A stretch of 64,000 nucleotides of DNA from Iris pallida (GCA_029216955.1 JANAVB010009598.1:27136879-27200878), one strand, 5' to 3'; positions 25,369 to 42,737 are shown, counted from the stretch's first letter. The notes: generated from the sequence alone by a model not told the origin. A program made the numbers and translations.

Positions 25369-27086
25369 TGAATGCCCCAGTCCCAAAATACGTAGGACTA
25401 GAACGTAATCATGCTAGCTGTATATATACGAAGTGTATGTACCGTCGTATGTATACATAAGCTGTAAAATGCAGTAACCAAGGCACTAAATCTCATCCAC
25501 AAAGAATAATAATGATATAAAAGTAACTTTGAATTTGTCATGTATACAATCGTTGGGCGGAGACAAATCTACTACCAACAAGTAAGGAAAAAAATACATG
25601 AAAAATAAATTGAGTTTGGCGGGCGAATGAGATGACGATCCGTAAAGCAACATCTCGAAGAAATATAGGAGATCATGGCCACGGCTAGAACACCTGCGAA
25701 AGACAAGAACACACACCTGGCGAGATAACCAGGTCCTCAGAGGGACGTAACAAGATACAATAAATATGCCATATAAATACTGAACATAAAAATATGCCAC
25801 AAACAAAAGTAAGTGACAAGACACAATAAGGTAATCTAACCATACTAAAGTGAACATGCAGTTGAGAACAAACCTTTCGTCGCATGAGCCCTGGTTGTAA
25901 ATGGGATCTGGTATAGTCCCCACTTGGGCACCAGTGACCTAAGCGCATGACGTTCAAAAATGACAGTGGCCAACCTGAGAGGCTCATACCCGTATTTCCA
26001 GCGAAGCTTCCGGGTTAAAAGGGAAGTGCAATCGAAGCCCATACAACAAGAAAATGTCCTCCCCACCCAATGTACCTATCATGTCGCATCCACGACCATG
26101 TAACACTACTAACCGTCAAGTCTTCTAACATACAACTATTGACAGTTAGACCTAACGCACGTCCTGTACGCATCAGAGCCAACACGCAAGTCCGTAGGCT
26201 ATATGCTACTCACAACTCACACATCTCGTGGCACATCAGTGTCAAAGTTTATGTAATACACTAAACTAGTGGTAGTCCCTTAACTCTAAGTCCATATGCA
26301 ATCAAAGGATACAGCTAATATCACTGAGCAGGAAGTAAGGCAGGTACTGTAATAATGGTACAACAAAAAGAACGGGAAATAAATACACAGTGATATGCAA
26401 TAAATAAAATGCAAACTAATTTATAAACAGTAAATCGTGGCAAGGTATCTTGCCTGGGTATCTCCTGGAGTGGTACGATAATCCGATAAGTCATGTCTCC
26501 CCGTAGCCATGTTCGATGTGTAGAGACCCGAAGTCCATGAGAAAATAGGCACGATTTAGTCATGATCAAGAATTGATAACCGATGGATTTGTAGAAAAGA
26601 TGTTTAGACCATGTTTAGAAAATATAATAGCTAAACTAGATTTTTATTAGTAAAAATATATTTTTGGAAAAATACTTTAATAATTAAAAAACGTTTTAGG
26701 CTACCTCTATGTTTGTCAACACATATTTTTATAGATAGAAAACCATATTTTATTATTAAAAATAATTTAGATAAATATTAGTAAAATCATATAGGGTTCT
26801 AAAACCATATTTTTTAAAAAGGCCAAGCCAAGTATAATATTTATATATAACCTTGTAGATATATATATATTTTTTTACAAGAAAATTTGAAAAGATTTTT
26901 TTATCTAAATACAAAATCAATTACTAATAATAATAATTCTTAGTCACTAAAAATAATAATAATAAATAGTAGTAGAATACAAGGACAACATAATCTAATA
27001 AAATCACAGAATACAAATTTATGTATACGGTACATACTTATATGCATACTTATAGTATTGCAAAAATATTAATAATAGAAACTAAA

Positions 27087-27129
<43 letters not shown>

Positions 27130-27201
27130 CACTAATATAATCCTAAGAAGTACAGCTCATTCTCATTTGAATAAGAATAATAATAATAATAATAATAATA
27201 T
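27087..27201. repeat. (AAT)n microsatellites in LARD LTR A
   Basis: Two AAT-type runs (27,087-27,128 and 27,172-27,201) separated by about 45 bp. The poly-Asn frames here are artefacts. The corresponding runs are shorter in B (33,907-33,936; 33,979-34,002) and longer in C (40,817-40,878; 40,928-40,996). Confidence 0.92.
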
Positions 27202-27419
27202 TAATAATAATGATAATATAACTAATGATAATAGTGATAATGATAATAAAATTATTAATAACTTGTACATTCACTACATAACAAAACCATTGGGAAATAA
27301 TAAAAACAAAATAAAATACGAGAGCAATAGCTACTCTTCATTCCTTTATTTTGGAAAGAGATAAGGAGAGAGAAAGAGAGGGGGATGGAGTGATGGGCGG
27401 GATTACCGAGGCGATCGGC

Positions 27420-28080
27420 TCACCAGAGGCGGTAGCTCCGGCGTGGTTGGGCGCTCACGGCGGGCGACGCGCGGAAGGGGGTCAGCGGTTGTCCCTGGTG
27501 CGGATCTCGTCGACAGGCGGCGGATGAGATGTGGAGGAGGCGGCATCGGCACCGGGAAGTCGGAGATGCGGCGGCGGATCGGCGGCCTTGGAGGGGATCA
27601 ACGGAGAAGGATGGGCAGGCGCCAGCGGTTACGGGCGGCTCCGGCATCGCGCGCACGGCGGAGTGCCGAGCTTGCGGTGGCGGGGGCTTCGGTGGACGCG
27701 AAAATCTCCGAGGAGGGCGCGTCGGCGGTCCGGTCACCGGAAGGGTGACGGGGAGTGGGTCTCGCGCTCCAGGAGGGAGGAACGGGGCTGTGGAAGATGG
27801 AGCGAGATCGGCTGCGGTGCTCCGTCGGCAGAGGATGGAGACGCGGTGGTCCTGTCGCGGAGGAGGTGAGTGGCGGAGGGGATCTTCGGCAAGAGCGGCG
27901 AGTTTTGGGCGACTGGGGTAGTCTTCCGGCCGAGGGGTCCCTCGGCGCGGTGGGATCACCGGCGGAGGACAAGGCATGGATCCGCGGTCGATGTGAGGTT
28001 TTCTTCCTCCTCTTTTTGTTGTTTCCTGGATGGTGGTTGTGTGGTGAAGACGATGATGGCTGCGGTGGTGATGGAGGCAC
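27420..28080 (-). other. GC-rich transcript-start block of LARD LTR A
   Basis: CpG-dense, C-rich on the transcribed strand. The - strand frame from 28,080 would give a Ser/Pro/Arg-rich peptide starting MPPSPPQPSSSSPHNHHPGN. All copies keep this start (28,080; 34,905; 41,886) but diverge by frameshifts and indels downstream, for example extra bases near 34,617 and 41,600 that are absent in A. I favour a non-coding leader over a protein. Confidence 0.6.
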
Positions 28081-28102
28081 TGGTTGTGGTGGTTTGTATC
28101 AT

Positions 28103-28124
28103 CGTGTCGGGGCTGTCCGACACG
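28103..28124 (-). promoter_or_regulatory. Conserved stem-loop in the LARD 5' leader (copy A)
   Basis: Perfect 8-bp stem CGTGTCGG / CCGACACG with a 6-nt loop. It is identical at 34,928-34,949 and 41,909-41,930. It lies about 165-195 nt downstream of the TATA box, so near the 5' end of the predicted transcript. Its role is unknown; dimerisation or packaging is a guess. Confidence 0.55.
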
Positions 28125-28150
28125 ACGGAGAGGGGGTCGAAAATTCTGTT

Positions 28151-28230
28151 GAGGGAATTGTAAATATAATGAAAAATATAGTAAATAGGCGAGGGAATTT
28201 TAAATGTAATGAAAAATATAGTAAATAGGC
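28151..28230 (-). repeat. Two 40-bp direct repeats in the LARD leader
   Basis: GAGGGAATTGTAAATATAAT, then GAAAAATATAGTAAATAGGC, is repeated in tandem with two or three changes. Equivalent pairs are at 34,976-35,054 and 41,957-42,036. They lie between the TATA box and the stem-loop. Confidence 0.85.
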
Positions 28231-28288
28231 GTGGAACACAGACACAATGTACCTGTTGTGGATGGAAAATTTTTGGAGGAGTACCTCT

Positions 28289-28297
28289 CCTTTTATA
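28289..28297 (-). promoter_or_regulatory. TATA box of LARD LTR A
   Basis: TATAAAAGG on the - strand, inside CTATAAAAGGAGAGG, about 640 bp from the LTR 5' end and just ahead of the GC-rich segment. The same motif is at 35,112-35,120 and 42,095-42,103 in the other LTRs. Confidence 0.7.
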
Positions 28298-28933
28298 GGA
28301 GATAGAAATTCCCAGTTGGATAGGGATTGGGAGGATTTAAATCCCAATTAGATAAATCATCTATTAATTTAAATCGATTTAAATCCAAATCAATCTAGAT
28401 AAACTTTCCTTTAAATTAAATGCCTATTTAAAATAAAATCTTTTCCACATTTAAATTATAAAAATAACTCAAATATTCAATAAACAAATCTTAAAATATT
28501 ATTTCCATAAATATTAAAATATGGCATTAATTAATTTCGAAAATCAAGATAATTACATAAATATTAAATCATAAAGTAGCTTTTTATAAATAACAAAAAT
28601 ATGTTACTATACAAATTTCAAATTTCGCAAAATATTAAACCATAATTTCCAAATCACAATTTATTTGTAAACGATGAACAAAATAACTCTTTTATACAAA
28701 AGAAAATATTTATCACATTTATTTGAACATGTACTTCCCTATTAAAATAAATTTATAATAAAAATATGTTTTTAACATATGTACCTCGACACATATTCGC
28801 ACTCGTCGAGTATTTACGAAACACAATTCTCGTACGTTACGTAAATACAACAAAGCGAACTCATATGTGCAGATACGAAGTACAAAAATGAAAAAATATA
28901 TAAAAATCGTAGTAGAAATTTAGGGGGTTTACA

Positions 28934-31900
28934 TCCTACCCAACTTAAAAGAATTTTGTCCTCGAAATTTAGGAACAATTAGGGTAGGTAAGGCGAAGGG
29001 GATAGAAAGAGTTTATTCGAATAGATGTACGAGATCACGAGAATGCAAACAAAATATTCGCCGAGGAGGCGAGTGACATTTCAATGGCAATGTGTCATTC
29101 GATCGACTAGAACAAAATTTCGATGGTTTTAGATTACGATCATGTATATGTCAATCAATCAATGACTAAGCTCAATCAACCTTAACATTAACCTTAAAAA
29201 GGGACAACCTCATAAGTAGGTAATAATCTCCTTAATCCTTTGATATCATCAATATTCATGTAATCTCTCTTATCATAAATCGTTCTTTCCAAAAATTACT
29301 TCCGTTCCACGTTCCCTTAAAAATTTAACAAAACAATTTTGATTATAAATGTACTCTAACTTCCTCTATCTCGTCATAGAATTTTAATTAGTCTCAAATT
29401 CTGAATTCCATAATCTCCATTATACTAGCTTATTTATACATATCTTTCCAAGCCATAATTTCCTCTAGAATTAAAATTCCAAAACCTTCAACCAATTTGG
29501 CCCAAGTAAAAGTTAAAATCTAGTTTCTACAAATTTATATTTATTGGTCAATGTATAATGCATCCATAGGTACCAAAATGAAAGTCCATCTTCAATGTTC
29601 GATAAATCTCGAAAACTAACAGTATACCTTCATAACTCAATCTTCTATCATCATATTTGAAAATTTCCTAAAATATTTATTAGTCTCAATCTAAATTTGA
29701 ATTCAACAATCTTTTCTTCTTGATGGTAGAAATGAACTCATCTTGCTTCATATTCATAATCATCTTAGAACTTGATTCTCCATGTATCAAAATGTAAAGG
29801 TTTCTTTCTTCAACACTTGGTTATCCTTGAAAAATATCATCATAACACTATATGTTATCGAAGGCAACGCCAACATTGTCTTTATCAAAAATTTGCATCC
29901 ATAGATTTAATATACAACTTTGGTTCTTAAACCACCAATACTTTAGAAAATTCTTCACTCGATATTTAGTTACCTCAAAACAAACTTTGGAATTCGAGAA
30001 GTATTTACTCTTGAGTGTTTCATCATAATATATCATTACTTACTTCATCTATTCGGATTTATCGTACATTTTCATTTATGTCCCATCTATACCTCATAAT
30101 CTCGTAATTATTTTTACCCAACTACATTATTTATCCACGCTGTGGGGGTCTCTAATCCACCTCTATTAACCCAAGAATGTCATGATCAATTTCATATCCG
30201 CACAAGGAATCATACAAGGAACAAGGTTGCATAAACAATGGGGAAATCATAGTGTAATATGAATAAGAAATTTAATTGGAAGAGAGAAAAGTAAGTGTTG
30301 CTAATATTGCATGAAGAGTAAAAGGTGTTATGGGTCTAAGTAAATCAAGATAATACAAGAAAATAAAATGACAAGGGTTAAGCATTTAACGGATTTAGTA
30401 GATCGCAATCGGGCCGAAGATTTGAGTCGAGATTGAGTCCAAATATATAGTCAAAATTATATCGGTACCATGGTATAGGTTATAGTTAGTCTTTATGACC
30501 CGAAAGTCGTACCATAAAAATAGAGTACAAGGGGACGTGTTTTAGTGGGACATGATATACCTACATGAAGGTGAGCTCGTCTAGGTCTTGCTTGTGAAAT
30601 TTATGGGATGGAAAAGTCTAGTGTTGTGCTCTAAATAACCAAGTCACGGTAACGGACACAAAAGAATTTAAATAAAAAGTGGAAGTTCATGAGATAATAA
30701 TTAACACACGAAATAATTGACAAGTTAAAACATAAAATAAAGATAATTCAGATTCTAGTAGATCAAGGTAAAATAAGTTAGGGATACATTTTCGAAAGAG
30801 AAAATAGTCTAATGGATAAGGATATGGTCAAGGGAATGATTCTATTCATTTCTAAGTTTCAAACAATTAGATGGTCACGAATAAAGATCTATATTTGAGG
30901 GAAGGTCGAGTAAGTCAAAGATATGTTCATCAGTTTGGTCGATGACTAACTATACTTGTGTATATGCAATATCATAATCATAGGTGGTATGGCAATCTAA
31001 TGTGGAATACTTCTATCTCACTAGGGTGACCTTACTTGCTCCTTGGTCCTCTACCAATATATGATCTAATCTAAAATTTAAAGTTCCTTGAAATTTGCTC
31101 AATAAAATTTTTAAGATATTCCACCTAATTTCCTAATCATCTTAGGCTGTCAAGTTTAATCCAAATTTAAATTTCTAATCAATCTCAAAATAAACCTTGT
31201 ATATCGCAAATCGAATAATAATAATTTTTAATTTTTTTTCAAAATCTTAAACTCAACATTTAAATAAGTTTATCAGCCGAAATTCATACTACAAAATGAA
31301 ACATTTAAAAAACTCCCGAATTTAATTCTATATCCTTCAAATGTGTATATCTAGCTTCCAATAAATCATAAAAAAAATTTCACCAAAATTTAAATATCCA
31401 TAATCAAGGCTTTAAGCTTGAAATCTAAATAATTTTATAAATCAGAGATCATATGACGTAATTTAATTCAAAAACATTTTTACCAAAATTTATCAATCAT
31501 CCTCAAATTTTGGTCAATCGTAAATCATAGTTTAAAATTTTATGATCCTTTTCAAATCAAATTTATATCCCTCCAAAAGATGTATAACTATAACTCAATA
31601 AATCATAACTGTTCAAAGACCTTCAAAATCAAAACGCAAAATCAAATCAATTTATTTTCTCGATCTAGCTATCCTCTTGTGTATATCACCTTGTAATATC
31701 AAATTAAAATTCCAACTATCTTTTGGAAGAGGTAATATGCTACTACCCAACTTGGAATTAACTAATCCTGAAGATCATATTTCTAGGAAAATAAATGCCT
31801 TTATAACTCAAATAAAATCTCAATGCATATTACTTATCAATGTAACCTTCTAGCCATGTGTTTAACCTATGGGCATATACTAGTGTAGTCATCTTTACTA

Positions 31901-32104
31901 AACACGAAACTAAGAATTTACGGTAGAAGTAGTCAAGTAAGATGCAAATCAAGGAGGTCGAACGAGAGTTCGAAATTTGAAGTCAAGAAATGATGTCAAG
32001 TAGGTGGATGAGATTCTAAACTCTAATCCTATATTGCAGGCCCGTTCGGTACAGTCATGTAACCAAAATGGCAAACTTGACCTGCATGGGCCACCACAAA
32101 AACA
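28934..32104 (-). mobile_element. LARD internal region 1 (3.17 kb, non-coding)
   Basis: AT-rich. It starts beside LTR A with TCCTACCCAACTTAAAAGAA, then TTTTGTCCTCGAAATTTAGG (the polypurine side, shared with gypsy 1 and 2). It ends beside LTR B with GACCTGCATGGGCCACCAC (the primer side, shared with gypsy 2). No gag, protease, RT, RNase H or integrase motif is found in any frame. The longest - frame (29,848-30,036, 62 residues) is kept in copy 2 but resembles nothing I know and is probably chance conservation between recent copies. Confidence 0.75.
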
Positions 32105-33606
32105 TGTAACGCCCCAGTCCCAAAATACGTAGGACTAGAACATAATCATGCCAGCTGTATACATACGAAGTGTATGGACCGTCGTATGTATACATAAGTT
32201 GTAAAATGCAGTAACCAAGGCACTAAATCTCATCCACAAAGAATAATAATGATATAAAAGCAACTTTGAATTTGTCATGTATACAATCGTTGGGCGGAAA
32301 CAAATCCACTACCAACAAGTAAGGAAAAAATACATGAAAAATAAATTAAATTTGGTGGGCGAATGAGATGACGATCCGTAAAGCAACATCTCGAAGAAAT
32401 ATAGGAGATCATGGCCACGGCTAGAACAATTGTGAAAGACAAGAACACACACCTGGCGAGATAACCAGGTCCTCAGAGGGACGTAACAAGATACAATAAA
32501 CATGCCATATAAATACTGAATATAAAAATATGCCACAAACAAAAGTAAGTGACAAGACACAATAAGGTAATCTAACCATACTAAAGTGAACATGCAGTTG
32601 AGAACAAACCTTTCGTCGCATGAGCCCTGGCTGTAAATGGGATCTGGTATAGTCCCCACTTGGGCACCAGTGACCTAAGCGCATGACGTTCAAAAACGAC
32701 AGTGGCCAACCTGAGAGGCTCATACCCGTATCTCCAGCGGAGCTTCCGGGTTACAAGAAAAGTGCTATCGAAGCCCATACGACAAGAAAATGTCCTCCCC
32801 ATCCAATATACCTATCATGTCGCATCCACGACCATGTAACACTACTAACCGTCAAGTCTTCTAACATACAACTATTGACAGTTAGACCTAACGCACGTCC
32901 TGTACGCATCAGTGATCAGCCAACACGCAAGTCCGTAGGCTATATGCTACTCACAACTCACACATCTCGTGGCACATCAGTGTCAAAATTTATGTAATGC
33001 ACTAAACTAGTGGTAGTCCCTTAACTCTAGGTCCATACGCAATCAAATGATAAATAACAAGGTACAGCTAATATTACTGAGCAGGCAGTAAGGCAGGTAC
33101 TGTAATAATGGTACAGCAAAAAGAACGGGAAATAAATACACAGTGATATACAATAGATAAAATGCAGACTAATTTATAAACAGTAAATCGTGCCAAGGTA
33201 TCTTGCCTGGGTATCTCCTGGAGTGGTGCGATAATCCGACAAGTCATGTCTGTCCCGTAGCCATGTTCGATGTGTAGAGACCCGAAGTCTATGAGAAAAT
33301 AGGCACGATTTAGTCCTGATCAAGAATTGATAACCGATGGATTTTTAGAAAAGATGTTTATACCATGTTTAGAAAATATAATAGCTAAACTAGATTTTTA
33401 TTAGTAAAAATATATTTTTGGAAAAATACTTTAATAATCAAAAATTGTTTTAAGCTACCTCTATGCTTGTCAACACATATTTTTATAGATAGAAAACTAT
33501 ATTTTATTATTAAAAATAATTTAGATAAATATTAGTAAAATCATATAGGGTTCTAAAACCATATTTTTAAAAAGGCCAAGCCAAGTATAATATTTATATA
33601 TAACCT

Positions 33607-33699
<93 letters not shown>

Positions 33700-35758
33700 C
33701 AAGAAAATTTGAAAAGATTTTTTTTATCTAAATAAAAAATCAATTACTAATAATAATAATTCTTAGTCACTAAAAATAATAATAAATAGTAGTAGAATAC
33801 AAGGACAACATAATCTAATAAAATCACAGAATACAAATTTATGTATACGGTACATACTTATATGCATACTTATAGTATTGCAAAAATATTAATAACAGAA
33901 ACTAAAGTAATAATAATAATAATAATAATAATAATACCACTAATATAATCCCTAAGAAGTACAGCTCATTCTCCTTTGAATAATAATAATAATAATAATA
34001 TTAATAATAATGATAATATAACTAATGATAATAGTGATAATGATAATAAAATTATTAATAACTTGTACATTCACTACATAACAAAACCATTGGCAAATAA
34101 TAAAAACAAAATAAAATACGAGAGCAATAGCTGCTCTTTATTTCTTTATTTTGGAAAGAGATAAGGAGAGAGAAAGAGAGGGGGATGGAGTGATGGACGG
34201 GATTACCGAGGCGATTGGCTCACCAGAGGCGGTGGCTCCGGCGTGGTCGGGCGCTCACGGCGGGCGACGCGCGGAAGGGGGTCAGCGGTTGTCCCTGGTG
34301 TGGATCTCGCCGACAGGCGGCGGATGAGATGTGGAGGAGGCAGCGTCGGCGCCAGGAAGTCGGAGATGCGGCGGCGGCTCGGCGGCCTTGGAGGGGATCA
34401 ACGGAGATGGATGGGCAGGCGCCGGCGGTTAGGGGCGGCTCCGGCGTCGCGCGCACGGCGGAGTGCCGAGCTTGCGGTGGCGGGGGCTTCGGTGGACGCA
34501 AAAAGCTTCGGGGAGGGCGCGTCGGCGGTCCGGTTGCCAAAAGGGTGACGGGGAGCGGGTCTCGCGCTCCAGGAGGGAGGAACGGGGCTGTGGAAGATGG
34601 AGCGAGATCGGCGGGGGCTCGAGCAGACGACGACGGCTGCGGTGCTCCGTCGGCAGGGGATGGAGACGCGGTGGTCCTGTCGCGGAGGAGGTGAGTAGCG
34701 GAGGGGATTTTCGGCAAGAGCGGCAGGTTTTGGGCGACTGGGGTAGTCTTCCGGCCGAGGGGTCCCTCGGCGCGACGGGATCACCGACGGAGGGCGAGGC
34801 ATGGATCCGCGGCCGAGGTGAGATTTTTTTCCTCCTTTTTTTGTTGTTTCCTGGGTGGTGGTTGTGTGGTGAAGACGATGATGGCTGCGGTGGTGATGGA
34901 GGCACTGGTTGTGGTGGTTTGTATCATCGTGTCGGGGCTGTCCGACACGACGGAGAGGGGGTCGAAAATTCTATTGAGGGAATTATAAATATAATGAAAA
35001 TATAGTAAATAGGCGAGGGAATTGTAAATGTAATGAAAAATATAGTAAATAGGCGTGGAACACCGACACGATGCACCTGTTGTGGATGGAAAATTTCTGG
35101 AGGAGTACCTCTCCTTTTATAGGAGGTGGGAATTCCCAGTTGGATAGGGATTGGGAGGATTTAAATCCCAATTAGACAAATCATCTATTAATTTAAATCG
35201 ATTTAAATCCAAATCAATCTAGATAAACTTTCCTTTAAATTAAATGCCTATTTAAAATAAAATCTTTTCCACATTTAAATTATAAAAATAACTCAAATAT
35301 TCAATAAACAAATCTTAAAATATCATTTCCATAAATATTAAAATATGGCATTAATTAATTTTGAAAATCAAGGTAATTACTTAAATATTAAATCATAAAG
35401 TAGCTTTTTATAAATAACAAAAATATGTTACTATACAAATTTTAAATTTCGCAAAATATTAAACCACAATTTCCAAATCACAATTTATTTGTAAACGACG
35501 AACAATATAACTCTTTTATACAAAAGAAAATATTTATCACATTTATTTGAACATGTACTTCCCTATTAAAATAAATTTATAATAAAAATATATTTTTTAA
35601 CATATGTACCTCGACACATATTCGCACTCGTCGAGTATTTACGAAACGTAATTCTCGCACGTTACGTAAATACAACAAAACGAACTCGTATGTGCAGATA
35701 CGAAGTACAAAAATGAAAATATATATAAAAATCGTAGTAGAAATTTAGGGTGTTCACA
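32105..35758 (-). repeat. LARD LTR copy B
   Basis: It starts TGTAACGCCCCAGTCCC and ends GGTGTTCACA on the + strand, with the same order of parts as copy A. The AT run is expanded to about 90 bp (33,609-33,698), against about a dozen bp in A. TATA box at 35,112-35,120 (- strand), GC-rich block 34,215-34,905. Confidence 0.87.
33609..33698. repeat. (AT)n microsatellite in LARD LTR B
   Basis: A pure AT dinucleotide run following ATATAACCTTG, at the site where copy A has only a short AT run. Confidence 0.95.
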
Positions 35759-38700
35759 TCCTACCCAACTTAAAAGAATTTCGTTCTCGAAATTTAGGAA
35801 AAATTAGGGTAGGTAAGGCGAAGGGGATGGAAAGAGTTTATTCGAATAGATGTACGAGATCACGAGAATGCAAACGAAATATTCGCCGAGGAGGCGAGTG
35901 ACATTTCAATGGCAATGTGTCATTCGATCGACTAGAACAAAATTTCGATGGTTTTAGATTACGATCATGTATATGTCAATCAATCAATGACTAAGCTCAA
36001 TCAACCTTAACATTAACCTTAACAAGGGATAACCTCATAAGTAGGTAATAATCTCCTTAATCCTTTGATATCATCAATATTCATGTAATCTCTCTTATCA
36101 TAAATCGTTCTTTCCAAAAATTACTTCCGTTCCACGTTCCCTTAAAAATTTTAACAAAACAATTTTGATTATAAATGTACTCTAACTTCCTCTATCTCGT
36201 CATAGAATTTTAATTAGTCTCAAATTCTGAATTCCATAATCTCCATTATACTAGCTTATTTATACATATCTTTCCAAGCCATAATTTCCTCTAAAATTAA
36301 AATTCCAAAACCTTCAACCAATTTGGCCCAAGTAAAAGTTAAAATCTAGTTTCTACAAATTTATATTTATTAGTCAATATATAATGCATCCATAGGTACC
36401 AAAATGAAAGTCCGTCTTCAATGTTCGATAAATCTCGAAAACTAACAGTATACCTTCATAACTCAATCTTCTATCATCATATTTGAACATTTCCTAAAAT
36501 ATTTATTAGTCTCTCTCAAAATTTGAATTCAACAATCTTTTCTTCTTGAAGGTAGAAATGAACTCATCTTGCTTCATATTCATAATCATCTTAGAACTTG
36601 ATTCTCCATGTATCAAAATGTAAAGGTTTCTTTCTTCAACACTTGGTTATCCTTGAAAAATATCATCATAACACTATATGTTATCGAAGGCAACGCCAAC
36701 ATTGTCTTTATCAAAAATTTGCATCCATAGATTTAATATATAACTTTGGTTCTTAAACCACCAATACTTTAGAAAATTCTTCACTCGATATTTAGTTACC
36801 TCAAAACAAACTTTAGAATTCGAGAAGTATTTACTCTTGAGTGTTTCATCATAATATATCATTCCTTACTTCATCTATTCGGATTTATCGCATATTTTCA
36901 TTTGTGTCCCATCTATACCTCATAATCTCGTAATTATCTTTACCCAACTACATTATTTATCCATGCTGTGGGGCTCTCTAAACCACCTCTATTAACCCAA
37001 GAATGTCATGATCAATTTCATATCCGCACAAGGAATCATACAAGGAACAAGGTTGCATAAACAATGGAGAAATCATAGTGTAATATGAGTAAGCAATTTA
37101 ATTAGAAGGGAGAAAAGTAAGTGTTGCTAATATTGCATGAAGAGTAAAAGGTGTTATGGGTCTAAGTAAATCAAGATAATACAAGAAAATAAAATGACAA
37201 GGGTTAAGCATTTAACGGATTTAGTAGATCGCAATCGGGCCGGAGATTTTAGTCGAGATTGAGTCCAAATATATAGTCAAAAGTATATCGGTACCATGGT
37301 ATAGGTTATAGTTAGTCTTTATGACCCGAAAGTCGTACCATAAAAATAGAGTACAAGATGACGTGTTTTAGTGGGACATGATATACCTACATGAAGGTGA
37401 GCTCGTCTAGGTCTTGCTTGTGAAATTTATGGGATGGAAAAGTCTAGTGTTGTGCTCTAAATATCCAAGTCACGGTAACGGACACAAAAGAATTTAAATA
37501 GAAAGTGGGAGTTCATGAGATAATAATTAACACACGAAATAATTGACAAGTTAAAAGCATGAAATAAAGATAATTCAGATTTTAGTAGATCAAGGTAAAA
37601 TAAGTTAGGGATACAATTTCTAGAGAGAAAATAGTCTAATGGATAAGGATATGGTCAAGGGAATGATTCTATTCATTTCTAAGTTTCAAACAATTAGATG
37701 GTCACGAATAAAGATCTAGATTTGAGGGAAGGTCAAGTAAGTCAAAGATATGTTCATCGGTTTGGTCGATGACTAACTATACTTGTGTATATGCAATATC
37801 ATAATCATAGGTGGTACAACAATCTAATGTGGAATACTTCTATCTCACTAGGGTGACCTTACTTGCTCCTTGGTCCTCTACCAATATATGATCTAATCTA
37901 AAATTTAAAGTTCCTCGAAATGTTCTCAATAAAATTTTTAAGATATTTTTCTAATCATCTTAGGCTGTCAAGTTTAATCCAAATTTAAATTTTTAATCAA
38001 TCTCAAAATAAACCTTGTATATCGCAAATCGAATAATAATAATTTTTAATTTTTTTTCAAAATCTTAAACTCAACATTTAAATAAGTTTATCAGCCGAAA
38101 TTCATACTACAAAATGGAACATTTAAAAAACTCCCGAATTTAATTCTATATCCTTCAAATGTGTATATCTAGCTTCCAATAAATCACAAATTTTTTTTTC
38201 ACCAAAATTTAAATATCCATAATCAAGGCTTTAAGCTTGAAATCTAAATAATTTTATAAATCATAGATCGAATGACGTAATTTAATTCAAAAATATTTTT
38301 ACCAAAATTTATCAATCATCCTCAAATTTTGGTCAATCGTAAATCATAGTTTAAAATTTTATGATCCTTTTCAAATCAAATTTATATACCTCCAAAAGAT
38401 GTATAGCTATAACTCAATAAATCATAACTGTTCAAAGACCTTCAAAATCAAAACGCAAAATCAAATCAATTTATTTTCTTGATCTAGCTATCCTCTTATG
38501 TATATCACCTTGTAATATCAAATTAAAATTCGAACTATCTTTTGGAAGCGGTAATATGCTACTACCCAACTTGGAATTAACTAATTCTGAAGATCATATT
38601 TCTAGGAAAATAAATGCCTTTATAACTCAAATAAAATCTCAATACATATTACTTATCAATGCAACCTTCTAGCCATGTGTTTAACCTATGGACATATACT

Positions 38701-38923
38701 AGTGTAGTCATCTTTACTAAACACGAAACTAAGAATTTACGGTAGAAGGAGTCAAGCAAGATGCAAATCAAGGAGGTCGAACGAGAGTTTGTAATTTGAA
38801 GTCAAGAAAGGATGTCAAGTAGGTGGATGAGATTCTAAACTCTAATCCTATATTGCAGGCCGGTTCGGTACAGTCATGTAACCAAAACGGCAAACTTGAA
38901 CTGCATAGGCCACCACAAAAACA
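35759..38923 (-). mobile_element. LARD internal region 2 (3.17 kb, non-coding)
   Basis: Near-identical to internal region 1 over its whole length, with scattered substitutions and small indels. The same termini and the same absence of coding domains apply. The small - frame at 36,674-36,862 matches 29,848-30,036 almost exactly. Confidence 0.75.

Positions 38924-42737
<3,814 letters not shown>

Larger units (their letters stand above)
25369..28933 (-). repeat. LARD LTR copy A
   Basis: The + strand start is TGAATGCCCCAGTCCC (the other copies have TGTAATGCC or TGTAACGCC); the end is GGGTTTACA. In - orientation the order is U3 (28,933-28,298), TATA box TATAAAAGG (28,297-28,289), two 40-bp repeats, a stem-loop, the GC-rich block (28,080-27,420), (AAT)n, a short AT run and the conserved 25,490-26,060 block. 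Small open frames occur in the conserved block and the GC block, but they shift frame between copies and look non-coding. Confidence 0.85.

Noticed and set aside
25486..26066. Open frames conserved in the three LARD LTRs (100- and 145-residue types)
   Set aside because: The conservation is at the DNA level. The related + LTR at 3,640-3,970 keeps the sequence but not the same reading frame, and no domain is recognisable.
27167..27364. Poly-Asn open frames (also 33,976 and 40,924)
   Set aside because: They come from (AAT)n arrays inside LARD LTRs and differ in length between copies.
29848..30036. A 62-residue frame conserved in both LARD interiors (also 36,674-36,862)
   Set aside because: The two interiors are near-identical throughout, so conservation carries no information; no family resemblance.
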